Shown in pieces: positions 33,807 to 45,500 of a DNA stretch of 64,000 nt. The stretch comes from Drechmeria coniospora. Taxonomy: Eukaryota; Ascomycota; Sordariomycetes; Hypocreales; Ophiocordycipitaceae. A program made the position numbers and the translations under genes. The stretch spans positions 6,816,520 through 6,880,519 of the forward strand of contig NC_054389.1 in assembly GCF_001625195.1 (NCBI RefSeq), given 5' to 3'. The notes beneath the pieces are model-generated. The model did no database searches and was not told where the DNA came from. It was given only the letters and a program-made list of their open reading frames with translations. The number at the start of each line of letters is the position of its first letter. The first letter of the stretch is position 1.

Positions 33807-34836
33807 GACGATGTGGAAGGGTGAGTTGGAAGAAGACGATGGGAGGAAAGCTGACAGCAGCAATAAGGAGGCGCTAACTGGACAATGGCGGGTGGTGATC
33901 GGGACGAACAGGCTTGATGAACGAGCTTGACGAATAAGTCGGATGGGAATACTTGATTGACGAGCCGGATGAAGGATTCCAGTGTCGTGGGAAGAGATGA
34001 ATACTCGTTTTTCGAACAATTCCTCGATGCTTGCATTGCATGTCTTACGATGGCAGGTGCATGTTGGCACGGATGCCGACTGCGAGGAAGGTACCACCCA
34101 CTGTCGCCAAGTTGCCCACCCAATTTGTCCTGTGTCCGTTGTCAACCTACAGCAGCAGTCCACCAACAAACACTCACTTCTATGGCCATTATCACCGCCG
34201 ATTCGATCGTTTCACAAATCACGACAATATCCCCAGGAACTAAGTATGCCGTCGTTCAAAGTGGACTCGACCCTTCAATTCGTCCCGTACTTGTTGTGCC
34301 GCTATATACCGCGATCTCCACCATCCAGCCGCCCGAATCTCCAATAATAGACTCGTGCTTCAAGATTTGTACCAATAATATAGCTCTTCCGGGGTCAGAA
34401 TTGTGCCGCGAACCGACTAAGTTGCGGGACCCAGCCGCGAGGGGAAGCATCGGAAGAACCGCCTTTGACGTATTATCCAAACGAGCACGTCGAAAAGAGT
34501 ACACGGAAGATCGAACCTTAAGCATCTATCCAGCTGAAAATAACGTCGGAGTCGAGGTCGTCCTCATGAGGTGGGTATTGGCTAGCCATTGAAGATATAT
34601 CGTCAACATAGAATTCGAGAATGCCGTTCATATCATTGATACTCCCTTCCAGTAAGAGCCGTTCTGAGGACCTCCACTAGCTGACCTCGGTACTTTGCTT
34701 TGCTCCAACTGCACATCCGCCCCGCCCGGAACCCCCCGCGGGTAGCAACGTTCAACTTCCCTCATCTCTGCCAAGACGCAAAGAACGACGTCAAGCCAAA
34801 GATAATCACACGCCCAGAGCATTCGCCGACTCCGCC
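33807..34836. other. intergenic region upstream of the Dabb gene
   Basis: About 1 kb, more AT-rich than its surroundings. It holds the divergent promoters of the interrupted ORF and the Dabb gene. The frames at 33957-34592 (+) and 33714-34169 (-) show no protein-like composition beyond the segment assigned to the interrupted ORF. Confidence 0.45.
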
Positions 34837-35288
34837 ATGGCCGAACGCATTCACCGAATTACCATGTTCAAGGCTCCCAAGGCTGAGGACCAACAGAAAC
34901 TAATCGCCGAGTACAAGCTGGTCGACGAGAACGGCAAGAAGGTACATGGCGGATAGGATGCGTCTTTTCTCTCTGACATCCGACTCCTGGATTTCTTACC
35001 CCGACTCCCCAGATGCGTCTTCTCTCATTGAACTAACCTCGTCTCTAGGATGGCAAGCCGTACATCCTATCCCTGGCCGTCGGCATTGCAGAGAATGACC
35101 CCCGATCGCAGGGCTACACCGTCATCTGCAAGACGGAGTTTGCCAGCTTGGATGACTTGAGATACTACGACGACAAGTGCGAGGCCCACCAGAAGCTCAA
35201 GGTCGCGGCAAAGGACCTCACCATTGAGGGTATCCAAACGGTGTATTTTAAGCCTCAGCTCATGGGAGGCTCCTCCAAGCTGTCGTAG
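34837..35288 (+). CDS. stress-responsive A/B barrel (Dabb) domain protein
   Basis: Dabb proteins are small dimeric alpha/beta barrels. Some bind or cyclise small molecules, and many are stress-induced with unknown roles. Two exons: 34837-34941 and 35049-35288, with a 107-base intron (GTACAT...TCTAG). The product is 114 residues, a single Dabb domain. Key parts are MAERIHRITMFKAPKAEDQQ (first strand and helix), KPYILSLAVGIAEND, QGYTVICKTEFASLDDLRYY and HQKLKVAAKDL with a final IEGIQTVYFKPQ. The ATG at 34837 gives the usual N-terminus. The neighbouring genes give no clue to function, and some Dabb proteins belong to polyketide clusters, but this one lies 7 kb from the PKS. Confidence 0.85.
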
Positions 35289-36400
35289 CTGAATATATTG
35301 TTTTCACTGCAAAGATGGCAAACTCCGAAAAAGGATGCTACTCAATATGCAGTAATGTCTACAAAATCTGACTGTGATGATTGTGGCTGATCCAACATTC
35401 GACGACTCCGAGACTGGTTCGGTCGTGCTCCTCATCAGCACCTTTGACATGGTCGACAATATCAACTCGGAAAGGGTCCTGTTGGAAAATGCCATCATAA
35501 TATTGCTCCCGTTCTATAATTTCCATCTCATTTTGCAAATGATCGTTCCAGATGCTCCGGGCCGCCACTGTCAGTTCAGAAACCCTCATACTCTCCATTT
35601 CGCTCTAACAGTGTCCTCTAATCACCGAAGGCTGCCTCGGCCGTGCCAGCGTCGTGGCATGCAGTGGATGGAGCACGTAATAGCGACGATGCTACGTGTC
35701 AACAGGAGCACAACATGAGACCTTCTGCTGCCTAGTAGGGGGGCGTCACGGCAAAACAATAGGCGGGGTACAACATCACCCTGTGCCTCGTACCTCCTCA
35801 ATGAACGTGACATGCTGTCATCAGTCACTGTTCGTGTGTACATCTCACAGTTAGGCGTCTCTCAGAGATGCCTCGCCGGAAACATTACAAAGGCCAGTGA
35901 CAGGGAGGCTTCGTCAGTGGCGACAGCACGCAAGTCGTACGGGGGGTCCGTCGTGTGACTCGTGCAAACAGTCACGGTCGCCTGCTTCCTCATGCCCAAT
36001 CTTGTTTACCACGGGCATTCGGCTCCTGCAAAGTGTCATCACATCCGTTGCTCGGCTCCATTCGCTTCAAAAAATGATTCAAGGAGCCCTTACAGGTGGC
36101 GAAAAACGTTTGGCTCAGAGCTGCAAGGCGGGTGGGTAAAAGTGAACCTGCTTCAATTTGATTTCGTGGAAACTATCCTTGTTGGGCAATATCACGTCAT
36201 AAAGCGAAGATAAGAGATCCATACCAAAAGGGAAACGAAGGGTCCTCTCCGGAGCATCTGGTACACTCATCTCCTGACTCACATACTGTACCCTCGCTCC
36301 ATGTCGTCAACACCCGATTCTGCCTCTCGTTCTGCCATGTCTGCCGATATGGGCTAGTCTGAAGAATACGACGCAGATGGGAAATGGGAGTCTCTCTATG
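35289..36400. other. convergent intergenic region between the Dabb and MFS genes
   Basis: About 1.1 kb between two facing stop codons. None of the short frames looks coding. No RNA gene or repeat was found. Confidence 0.5.
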
Positions 36401-38541
36401 CTAGACTGCTTGGTGGTGGGAGCTCGAAATTGTGTTGATTTCCGTGCCCGAGTCGCTGCCTCGGCGAAACGACGACGATTCGTCCTTGGCCGCCGGAGCG
36501 GACCCCGTCAGTCTCGTGAGGGGCGCGGGGTGCTTCTCGAGAGTAAAGAGGGACACAACAACCATGACGGCGCAAGCGAGTCCCATTACCTGAATCTCTT
36601 GGCCAAAGGCACCAACGTAGACGCTCTTAATCCGATCCTGGACGTCGGCGGGCAGCTGGAGGCCAGACAATGGGGAGCGGTGGAGCTTGTCAAGCTGCTC
36701 CGGAGTCAGGTCGCCCTTCAGGTTTCGGTTGACGTGCACGTTGAATAGGACGGTGCAGATGGCGAGTCCGATGCACCCGCCCAGCACGCGGGCCTGGGCA
36801 ACGGCGCCTTGGGCAGCAGCTCGCACGCTTGGCTCCGCAGCGAGGATGCTTGTCATGATGGTGACGGCCGAGAATGAGAGGCCGACGCCGAGTCCAAAGA
36901 TGGCCTGGTAGCCATACTGGGCGCCTTCGCTTGCGTGGGTGCCGGTTAAAGTTGTCATGAGGCCAACGCCGAGGAGCTGGAGGCACGACGCACCGACGAG
37001 CGTGTACGATGTGTTGTTGCGCTTGCTCGACAGGCAGCCGCCCAAGAAAGAGCCGACAGCGCAGGCGCCGAGCAGGGGAAGAATGTGAATGCCAGCCATG
37101 AGCACATTTTCTCCGTCAACAATCTGAAACCGCTCAGGGATAACTATGGAGAGTGAGATGTAAGGGAAGCCGGTGAGGAACGTGAGTCTGTTTCCGCGTG
37201 AGCTGAGGTCGCGAACGACACAGGCAGGAGGCTGGAGCATGCATAGAGGCACGGAGAAAGATTGCAGGCGAAGAAGAATGAAAAAGAGAAACCTACAAAA
37301 GACCAGCAACGTAGACGCGGCGGCTCATCAGATGCATGGGAAAGATGGGCTCGACATGGCGAAGCCCCTTGCTTTCGAGAAAAACTTCCCACCAAACAAA
37401 TACGACAAAGGTGATGGCGGACAGGACAATAGTCGAAACGATTGCCGGGCTGCCCCAGTCAAACGTCTGCGACCCGGCTTGCTGCATGGCAAAGACGAGC
37501 AGCCCAGAGCTGCAGAGGAGGGAGACACTGCCAACAAAGTCGATGCGGGTAAAGGCCCTCCAGGAGAGCAGGTGGGCGGCCTTCTCCTCGGGCCAAAAGT
37601 TGGTGATGAAGAGGATCGTCATGAGACCACATGGGATGCTGCCAACGTCAGCAACTGGCCCGTTTCTTGCCACGCGTTGCCAAAAGCACCCACTTCATGT
37701 TGAACAGCCACCTCCAATCGGAGAGCTGGGCGATGATGCCTCCAAGCAGAGGGCCGAGAACAAATGCGATGGCCAGCGTGGCGCCGATCATGGCACCTAT
37801 GAGGCTCGGTCGATGCACAGGGCCGACTTCGAGCAAGCCAATCTGGGTCAAGCTGTACAGTCCCGAAGCTCCTATTCCCTGAAAGGCCCGGCAGAGGATT
37901 CTTGTCCCAGTCAGCCCACACGCCAGGGCAGATATATAGGAAGCCGACTCTTTTCTTACAGAGCAGTCATATCCTTGGATGAGGCACAACCCATGGAGAA
38001 TCCCATAAAGATGATCCACGAGAGAACCAACATGTTACGTCGCCCGTAAATATCGCTCAGTTTGGCGATGCAGATGGCAAAGCCTAGGCGAGACGAGTTA
38101 GTCGGCCAGCCCACGGGCGGCTCCAAGACAACAGACACGTTCTGCTAGAGGCCGTCTCACCCATGTATGTCAGGAGGTAGGCGAGAACGATCCAAGGGGC
38201 GTTGACGAAGTCGTTTAGCTCGTGCGAGATGGTCACGAGAGAAGTAGATACAATCGAAGTATCTAGGCTCGAAAATAGCAGACCGACAAGGAGCCTGCGC
38301 CGGTTAGAATAGGAATATATCCGGACGACGGCGAGGAGAAAGATGCATACGATCCCATCAGAACAACCTGGCGAGCCCCGGAAACGGCGATGGGGGCTTG
38401 AGGAACATGAGGGGCGTCGGCGACGGCTGTTTGTTCCGACTCGCCTTCGGTCTGGCCGCTCCCGGTCCGATCCTCGAGCGGTGCCATCTGGCCCAAAGAC
38501 GGGTTGGGATAGGAGAGCGACATCTTATACTCGTTTGCCAT
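36401..38541 (-). CDS. MFS drug:H+ antiporter-like transporter, 14-TM (DHA2) type
   Basis: DHA2 transporters export drugs, siderophores or fungal metabolites at the plasma membrane. Six exons: 38351-38541, 38161-38294, 37960-38083, 37694-37900, 37297-37638 and 36401-37187, with introns of 56, 77, 59, 55 and 109 bases. Every junction keeps the frame. The product is about 594 residues. The ATG at 38541 (MANEYKMSLS) gives a hydrophilic N-tail; 38523 is a second choice. Family motifs include SSLDTSIVSTSLVTI, PWIVLAYLLTYM, the motif A loop AKLSDIYGRRNM, RAFQGIGASGLYSL, IGATLAIAFVLGPLLGGIIA and DWRWLFNMNIPCG. Membrane segments continue to about residue 545, followed by a Ser-rich tail. It lies 4 kb upstream of the PKS and could export its product, which is inference from position. 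Confidence 0.92.
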
Positions 38542-41500
38542 GATGAAGAGAGGAAGTCCAAGTGCTTGACCGCCAGAGGTCCAAAAAACCAGGAAAAGTC
38601 GACAAAGGAGCGATCGGATCCAAAAGTGGAATGAAACAGCCACTGACGTTGGAGCAGTGAATCAGTCAAAGTCGACACTGGTGGGATAAAATACAAGTCA
38701 AGTCGAGTGTTGCCAGAGGTACGGCAGTTTCACGGCATGGCCAGTGAATACGATGGTGGGGTGTTCTTTCCTTTGGTCCCGTTCCCGTCATGCAAACGAT
38801 GGTGTTGGCAGGGGCAGATAGACCGTCGTTCCTGTCAAACCGCTAATGCGCAACACTCCTTGGCTGGCACCCACTGTTTTCGCTTGACGCTTGAGGGGAG
38901 AGGAGAAGCTAGAGGCAAGTGTTGCCGACGGTCGTTGCCCGTTCTTTCATATGACCGGTCACTCCAGCTTCCAAGGCAGGGAGGAGGAAGAAGGGGGAAA
39001 AGAAGGAGACGATGGGAAATGGGGGGAGGGAAGAAGATTCAGATAGCTGCATGGGTGTCGACGGGTTACAAGCAGTCGACTGAAGACAAGCAGAGCCGTT
39101 GAGAGGCAGAAGCGAGCCCGGGTAAATGAGAACAATCCAGAACAGAACAGAACAGATGGAAATGGAGGCCGAAACGGAAACGGAAAGAGACTTTCGTTGC
39201 TCCGTTGACGAGCCGGGAGAAGGAGGTATCTGAGACAAAGATGAAGGCAGGAACCAAACCAAGCATCGCACAAAGACAGCAACTGGTACACATCAACGGA
39301 TGGCACTCCCCTCCTACCCTGCTCTTCATTCGCTGCCCGTACCCCTTCGAACTCGTTGCACTCAGTCCATGTAGCCACGCTTCTCGTCGGTCGGAGACAC
39401 GATGGGCAGCAATCATCGGCCTTATCGAGACCTAAATCGATCGATATGGAAATCGAGACGGGGTGTGAGGAACCGCACCAGGTTGTCGTCTCGTAGCACC
39501 CGAACCCCTGAAGAGAGCCCACTGTCCCGCCTGTCCCACACGATGGGCGGCACCCGAGCTTCTACGCCTCTCTACCGTTGTCTCTGATCCCCTTCTCTGT
39601 TTTTATCCTCTCCTCCATGTTCTTCTTCTCGCTTCTTTCTTCTCCCTCTCTCCTCTGCCTCTGTTGGTCCAGCTCTGCGTCGGTTGGCCAGTCTCAACAA
39701 CAACCATTCATTAATTGTAGCTATCAGAGCCCGAATCATCCATCGTCCCCTTTCCCCCATCCTTGAGTCACCTCCATGGGTAGGGGGAAATGGGAGGGGG
39801 GCGGACGAGTCTGTCACCTCTGTTCCGGCACAAGTCATGAGCACCTTGTCGTTCCAAGCTCTTAGTACAGCGCAAAGCTGCATGATAGCCACTCCGGGCA
39901 TCCCAAAAGAGCGGCTTTTGTGCTACGGAACAGTCGCATTGCCAGCATCATCCCTTGCTCTCGGGTGTCCCTGCTGCGCACATCTAGCTGATCGGGCGCG
40001 CGCGCAGCGACGACGCGGTTGCACAACAGGCCAGTGTGAAGAACCGAAAGGCGAGTCAATCAAGGCTCTACCTGCTGAATCTGTGCTACCCCAGGCTCGT
40101 CTGCCTTGTCATACGCCGCCGGCTTGCTGATGACGAGCGATCGGGATAGGGGGGACGGAGTCCTTATATCCGCTGCTGTTCCATGTAGCTTCCACCAATT
40201 GCGGTGTCATGAGCCGAAATCATGCATCCCTGCAGCAGACAAGCCCGGACTGCGTGTATACTTCTTTACTTTTGACGACGATGAAACGAACTCGGGGGGC
40301 TCGAGCAGCAGCAGATGACCGGCACAACCACATTCTGGAAAATGAAACTCCAACTTCTTCTCAGATACGTGTTCCGGCATGGCCTAGAGAACTCGTGACA
40401 GCTGAAACATGGCTGGAGATGTCGTGCCCAACTACATCTCCCCTTGTTCACACTCTCTCCATTCAGGCCCTAGCATGTGGACGACGACGGACAGACCGCT
40501 GCATCACGGGCGAGAATCTGCATATGCAGGTCAATATGCAGTGTAACGCGAAATGCCACAGTGCCATGCTGGCTTGAAAACCTTGATTGTGCTTTCACCT
40601 CTTCTCTTTTATCATGCCTTATTATTTCTCTGGCAGCAAATACTTCTTGATGAACTGGCCAGGTGCGATGATGAATGTCCAGTCTCGTTTGTGATGTTGG
40701 ACCCAACGTCCTGGCTGACACGTGAGGGTGGCCAATAGCAACGCGATGCATTGAATGCCATGACGAATTCTTGCTTCGATCGCAAACCATTTTGCAATAC
40801 ATCGTGTGGCTTTCTCCTTCTACTTGTCTTGATCATGTTGGGGTGCACAGGGTGGTCGGCTTTCGAGAATTCCAGCTAATCTGCAAGGCTGGTCGTCATA
40901 CGCCGGATGCTGGAGGGCGCGATTCGGCCGGTGCAAATGGGAACCCGGATCAATATCAACCATCGTTGGCATCATGTCATAACGCTACAGCCCAAAACAA
41001 GATGAATTCGTCGTGTCTCCCAACAGGTTTCGGAAGACGGAAACCGGCACGAAATCATGATTCTCGGAAACCTCCCGCGCCTTCTTTCTGCCGCAACCCT
41101 ACGATCCCCGTTGAACAGATATCTGTCGTCTCAGGTCAACTTCATGCTACTACCTGTCTCATAGGTTTACTGACTGGTCGATTCCACCGTCAAGCTTTCT
41201 TGCCTGTCCGAGCCCGCCGGCCGGAGTTGGCTCCATCGGTGATGGAGTGTCAACATTCGAAGGGGCAATCGGCGCATGCTTGCCACGACTCCGGACCCTA
41301 TCCACCGACGTGGAGTTTCTGCGTCTGTGTCATTCATGTCCTGGCTCCCAAAGAATCCGTACGAGAAGCTCACATCTTCATGGAAGATTCACACGTCGGA
41401 CCGTTTCAGGGGGGGAACCACTGTTGGCTTGGCCAAAGGGAACAATCGCTACTTCAGCCCTTGCTGTTGTGCCAGCTCAACTTCGGCACCTGCGAGACGG

Positions 41501-42353
41501 TGGTTGCATGAGATCGTCTCCGTATGGTCCCACGTCCGTCGCAGAATTCGACACCGATGTGAATATCCCAGTGCCACTGCCTTCGCCGCTTGCCATCACT
41601 CTCTCACCGTCTATCGGCTTCGGCATTTCACTGGGAGTTTTTTGCACGTGTCGCCATGACACAACTCCCCGAGCGACGGGCCCCCTTTGGTACAAACTCA
41701 GCTTTCTGCCCGCTTGTGCCAGGAGACTGGGCCCCTCCGTCAGCGGCGAATCCTGATACCCATGTGATGGGCTGCTCGACCAGTCCCAAGCCCTTCCGTC
41801 TCCATTCCCGATGGCGAACGGCCTCCTGGTGAGTATACATACCCCATAGCACCTGCTTCACTTCATGTAGCCATGGTGACCTTGAGTAACAGAATAACAG
41901 GTTCGCCGCCATTCGGGTCAGTTCCATGGTGATTTGGCTTACGCCCCCACTGCCTCTTCTTGTCTCAACTCCAACGTTTCTCCTCGTTCCTCTCCATTCG
42001 ACAACCATGCTTGTAAGCCGGCCAAAGCCGGCTTTTCTTCTCTGAGCTTACCCGCCGCCTTGACTATCATCTACCACATTACCCGCCTCCCTACGGTAGA
42101 CGGCGTCAGTTCGGCCGATTGAACGTTGGGTGTGAGAAACCATCCGTTTGCGAATCAGCGCTTGCATCAAGCCCCGAACTTCCACGGCCAGCTTCGGCAC
42201 TTCCGGAATACGGACCAAAAATAGTGGCCTGCAGAGTTTACAATTCATCAAGCTGCTAAATTCACTGCACGGGATGGTCGTATGTGAACAGCGGTGTCGA
42301 GTCAAGCTCACTGAACATGCGCTGCGATCACATTCACTGCCCCTTCCTCGCCT
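38542..42353. other. 3.8 kb without recognisable genes between the MFS and PKS genes
   Basis: Several frames of 100-246 codons occur (38959-39522 -, 40771-41511 +, 41247-41756 +). They overlap one another in different phases, are Ser/Arg/Cys-rich, lack a consistent third-position bias and match nothing I know. The part nearest 38541 is pyrimidine-rich on the MFS strand and fits its leader. Decayed remnants of former cluster genes cannot be excluded, but no recognisable domain is visible. Confidence 0.45.
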
Positions 42354-42363
42354 CCATATATAG
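42354..42363 (+). promoter_or_regulatory. TATA box of the PKS gene
   Basis: CCATATATAG stands about 225 bases upstream of the PKS ATG and is followed by a CT-rich leader with CTTCACC words, as in fungal promoters. The start-site distance is inferred. Confidence 0.45.
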
Positions 42364-42585
42364 CTCATTTCATCCTCACTTTTCTTTGTTTTCATCTTTC
42401 TATTCACCCCTAAACTTCACCTCGCACACTCTAAACCCTCAGTGAAGGAGGAATCGCCGTCTTAACTCTTAGATTCGCCGCAGTAGTTCATTGTCGCCCC
42501 TCCCGGCCTGGGAACCTCCCGAGAGATTAAACTTTGACAGACACAGTCTTTACCGCGCATTCACAGCGCACCAACTGCGCAAATT

Positions 42586-45500
42586 ATGGATGAAGTCGCA
42601 GTTGTTGGACTTGGCCTCCGCTTCCCTGGTGATGCAACGTCTCCGGAGGATCTGTGGAAAGTTCTCGAGCGCGGCGAGTCTCAATGGTCTGAGTTCCCCA
42701 AGGACCGTCTCAACATTGATGGCTACTTTCATCCCAGCGGTGATCGCCAAGGCAGCGTTAGTTTGAGTCCTTCTTTTCCCTTGTTCTGTGACACTTGGCA
42801 GGTTTCTGACGTGAGAATAGATATCCTTTCGCGGCGCTCACTTCCTCAAAGGGGACGTAGCCGCATTTGACGCACCGGTACGTGTACAAGGTCCACCTTC
42901 TTCATCCTCTGCATCGACCTGATCTAGTGGCAGTTTTTCTCCATTGCTGCCGAAGATGCAAAAGCAATTGACCCACAGCAGAGGATGCTGCTGGAGGTTT
43001 GCTATGAAGCTCTCGAAAATGGTACGATGCCCTGGTACACAGGCGTTTGGGAGCAGACTCTAACTCAACCCCAGCCGGCCTCCGCAAGGAGGATTTGGAC
43101 GGCAGCAATACTTCTGTCTATGTCGGATCATTTGTTAAAGGTGACTACTCTGTTCTCGTTTCCCTGTTCCTTTGTTGACAAGACCCAAGACTATGAGCAA
43201 ATATGTCTTCGAGATCCAGACTGGCAGCCTCGGTATGCGGCCACGGGCAACGGCATAGCCATCATGGCAAACCGCATCTCACACTTTTTCAACTTTCACG
43301 GTCCCAGCATGACCATCGACACCGGCTGCAGCGGCAGTCTCGTATCGGTTCATCTGGCAGCCCAGAGCCTGCGGAGTGGGGAGTCGTCGCTCGCCATCGC
43401 AGCGGGTTCTGGCATGATCCTCACCCCCAACACCATCATGCCCATGACGGCGCTCAACTTCCTGAGCCCTGACGGCAAGTGCTTCACCTTTGATTCGCGT
43501 GCCAATGGGTACGGCAGGGGAGAGGGTATCGGCGTTGTCGTGATGAAGCGACTTGCCGATGCTCTGCGTGACAAGGACACTATCCGCGCCATAATCAGGG
43601 GCAGCGCCGTCAACCAGGACGGCCGAACTCCTGGTAAGAGATATAGGCGCTTTCATGAAAGCCCCCATTCTGACTCATGTAGGCATCACTCTCCCAAGCA
43701 AGGAAGCTCAAGTGTCCAACATACGTTCTGTGTACACATCGGCCGGTCTGGACTACAGCCAGACGGCCTATGTCGAATGCCACGGGACCGGAACGCAGGC
43801 TGGAGATTGGAGAGAGCTGAAAGCCATCTCTGAGACGCTTGGTTCCGGCCACTTGACCGTGAACCCCATCGTCGTAGGATCAGTCAAACCCAATATCGGC
43901 CATCTAGAGGGGGCAGCTGGGATTGCCGGTATGATCAAGGCGGTACTGGTCTTGGAGCACGGTAAGATCCCGCCCAATATCAACTTTGAAAAAGGCAACC
44001 CCGACATAGACTTTGAGAACTGGAAAATCAAGGTAGGCTGTGAGCGCCCTCTCGAAGTTGGTCATTCATTTCTCATTCTGTCCAGGTCCCGACAGAAGTC
44101 ATGGACTGGCCCCTGGACGGCAGACGCCGTGTTAGCGTCAACTGCTTTGGCTTCGGAGGCACCAATGCCCACGTCATCATGGATGAGGTGCCTGACTATC
44201 TGTCTTGCCTTGGTCTTAGTGGCAACCACAACTCGTTAGATTCGGTTGCCACCTTGCTCGAGTCGAGCTCGGTGGATGGAGAACCCCTGAACGGGTCGGG
44301 ATCACATCTCTTCTGCTACTCGTCCCACGAGAAGAGTGGCATCCTCCGAATCATGAACAGTCACCTCGGGTTTCTTGAAGCTAAGAAAGACTGCTCGCAA
44401 GCGTACCTGCAAGACTATGCCTACACCCTCAACTGCAGACGATCCAGCCTCGAGTGGAAAGGCTTTGTGGTGGCCAGCTCGCTGGCTGACTTCGCATCGC
44501 AAGTTCAAGACCTAGACCAGACGTCCATCATACGGTCGTCGCGAGAGAAGCAGCCGCGACTCGGCTTTCTCTTCTGCGGTCAGGGGGCACAATGGGCACA
44601 AATGGGCAAAGATCTGATGTGCTTCGAAAATTTCCGCACCACCATGGAAGAGGCGAGCTCCTACATGTCAATTGTTCTAAAGTCTCCATTTAGCCTGGCT
44701 GAGGAGCTCTCCAGGAATGAGGGTGATTCTTTGCTCATGCAGCCGCAAATTTCACAGCCGGCTACAACGGCAATTCAGGTGGCCCTGGTAGATCTACTTC
44801 GCTCGCTTGGCATCTCCCCCAGACATGTCATCGGCCATTCATCGGGAGAGATTGCTGCTGCTTATGCCGCAGGTTCATTAACGAGACAGACGGCCTGGGA
44901 GGTTGCGTATTTTCGTGGCGTGGCTGCCGCCAGCATCGCCCTGAGGGACCCCTATTTTCAGGGTGGCATGTTGGTTGTTGGTTTATCAGAAACTGACGCG
45001 AAGATGTACCTCCAATCTGCCAACCAGCCAGTCGAGATTGCTTGCATCAACAGTCCGAGGTCCGTCACTTTATCCGGCGACAAGGAGAGGATCCGAGTTG
45101 TCGAAAACGAACTGCGTAACAAACAGATCTTTTGCAGAACCCTCAATGTCACTGTGCCGTACCATTCGTCGCACATGAAACCGATGGAGTCCGAATACGG
45201 GAGCGTCCTCTCGCACATCGATGCTCGAACATGTTCAAAGAACATAAGCATGTTTTCCACCGTCACTGGCAACGTCATCAAAGGTGTCGAGCTAAACGCT
45301 GCCTATTGGGCCACAAACATGGTGTCTCCGGTGCAATACGTGGCTGCTGTCCAAGCCATGATAAACCTCACTGCGGATAAGCGACCGGATATTCTCATCG
45401 AGCTTAGTCCCCGTGGGGCTCTTCGTTCGCCAACGTTGGACATTCTAGCGACTCAACCAGGGGACAGCTCGCAACCTGTATACCACTCCATTCTTGACCC

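Noticed and set aside
38959..39522. A 187-codon - frame upstream of the MFS gene
   Set aside because: It is Phe/Pro/Ser-rich from pyrimidine runs, consistent with an untranslated leader or promoter.
40771..41511. A 246-codon + frame upstream of the PKS
   Set aside because: No recognisable domain, no codon bias, and equally long overlapping frames exist in other phases.
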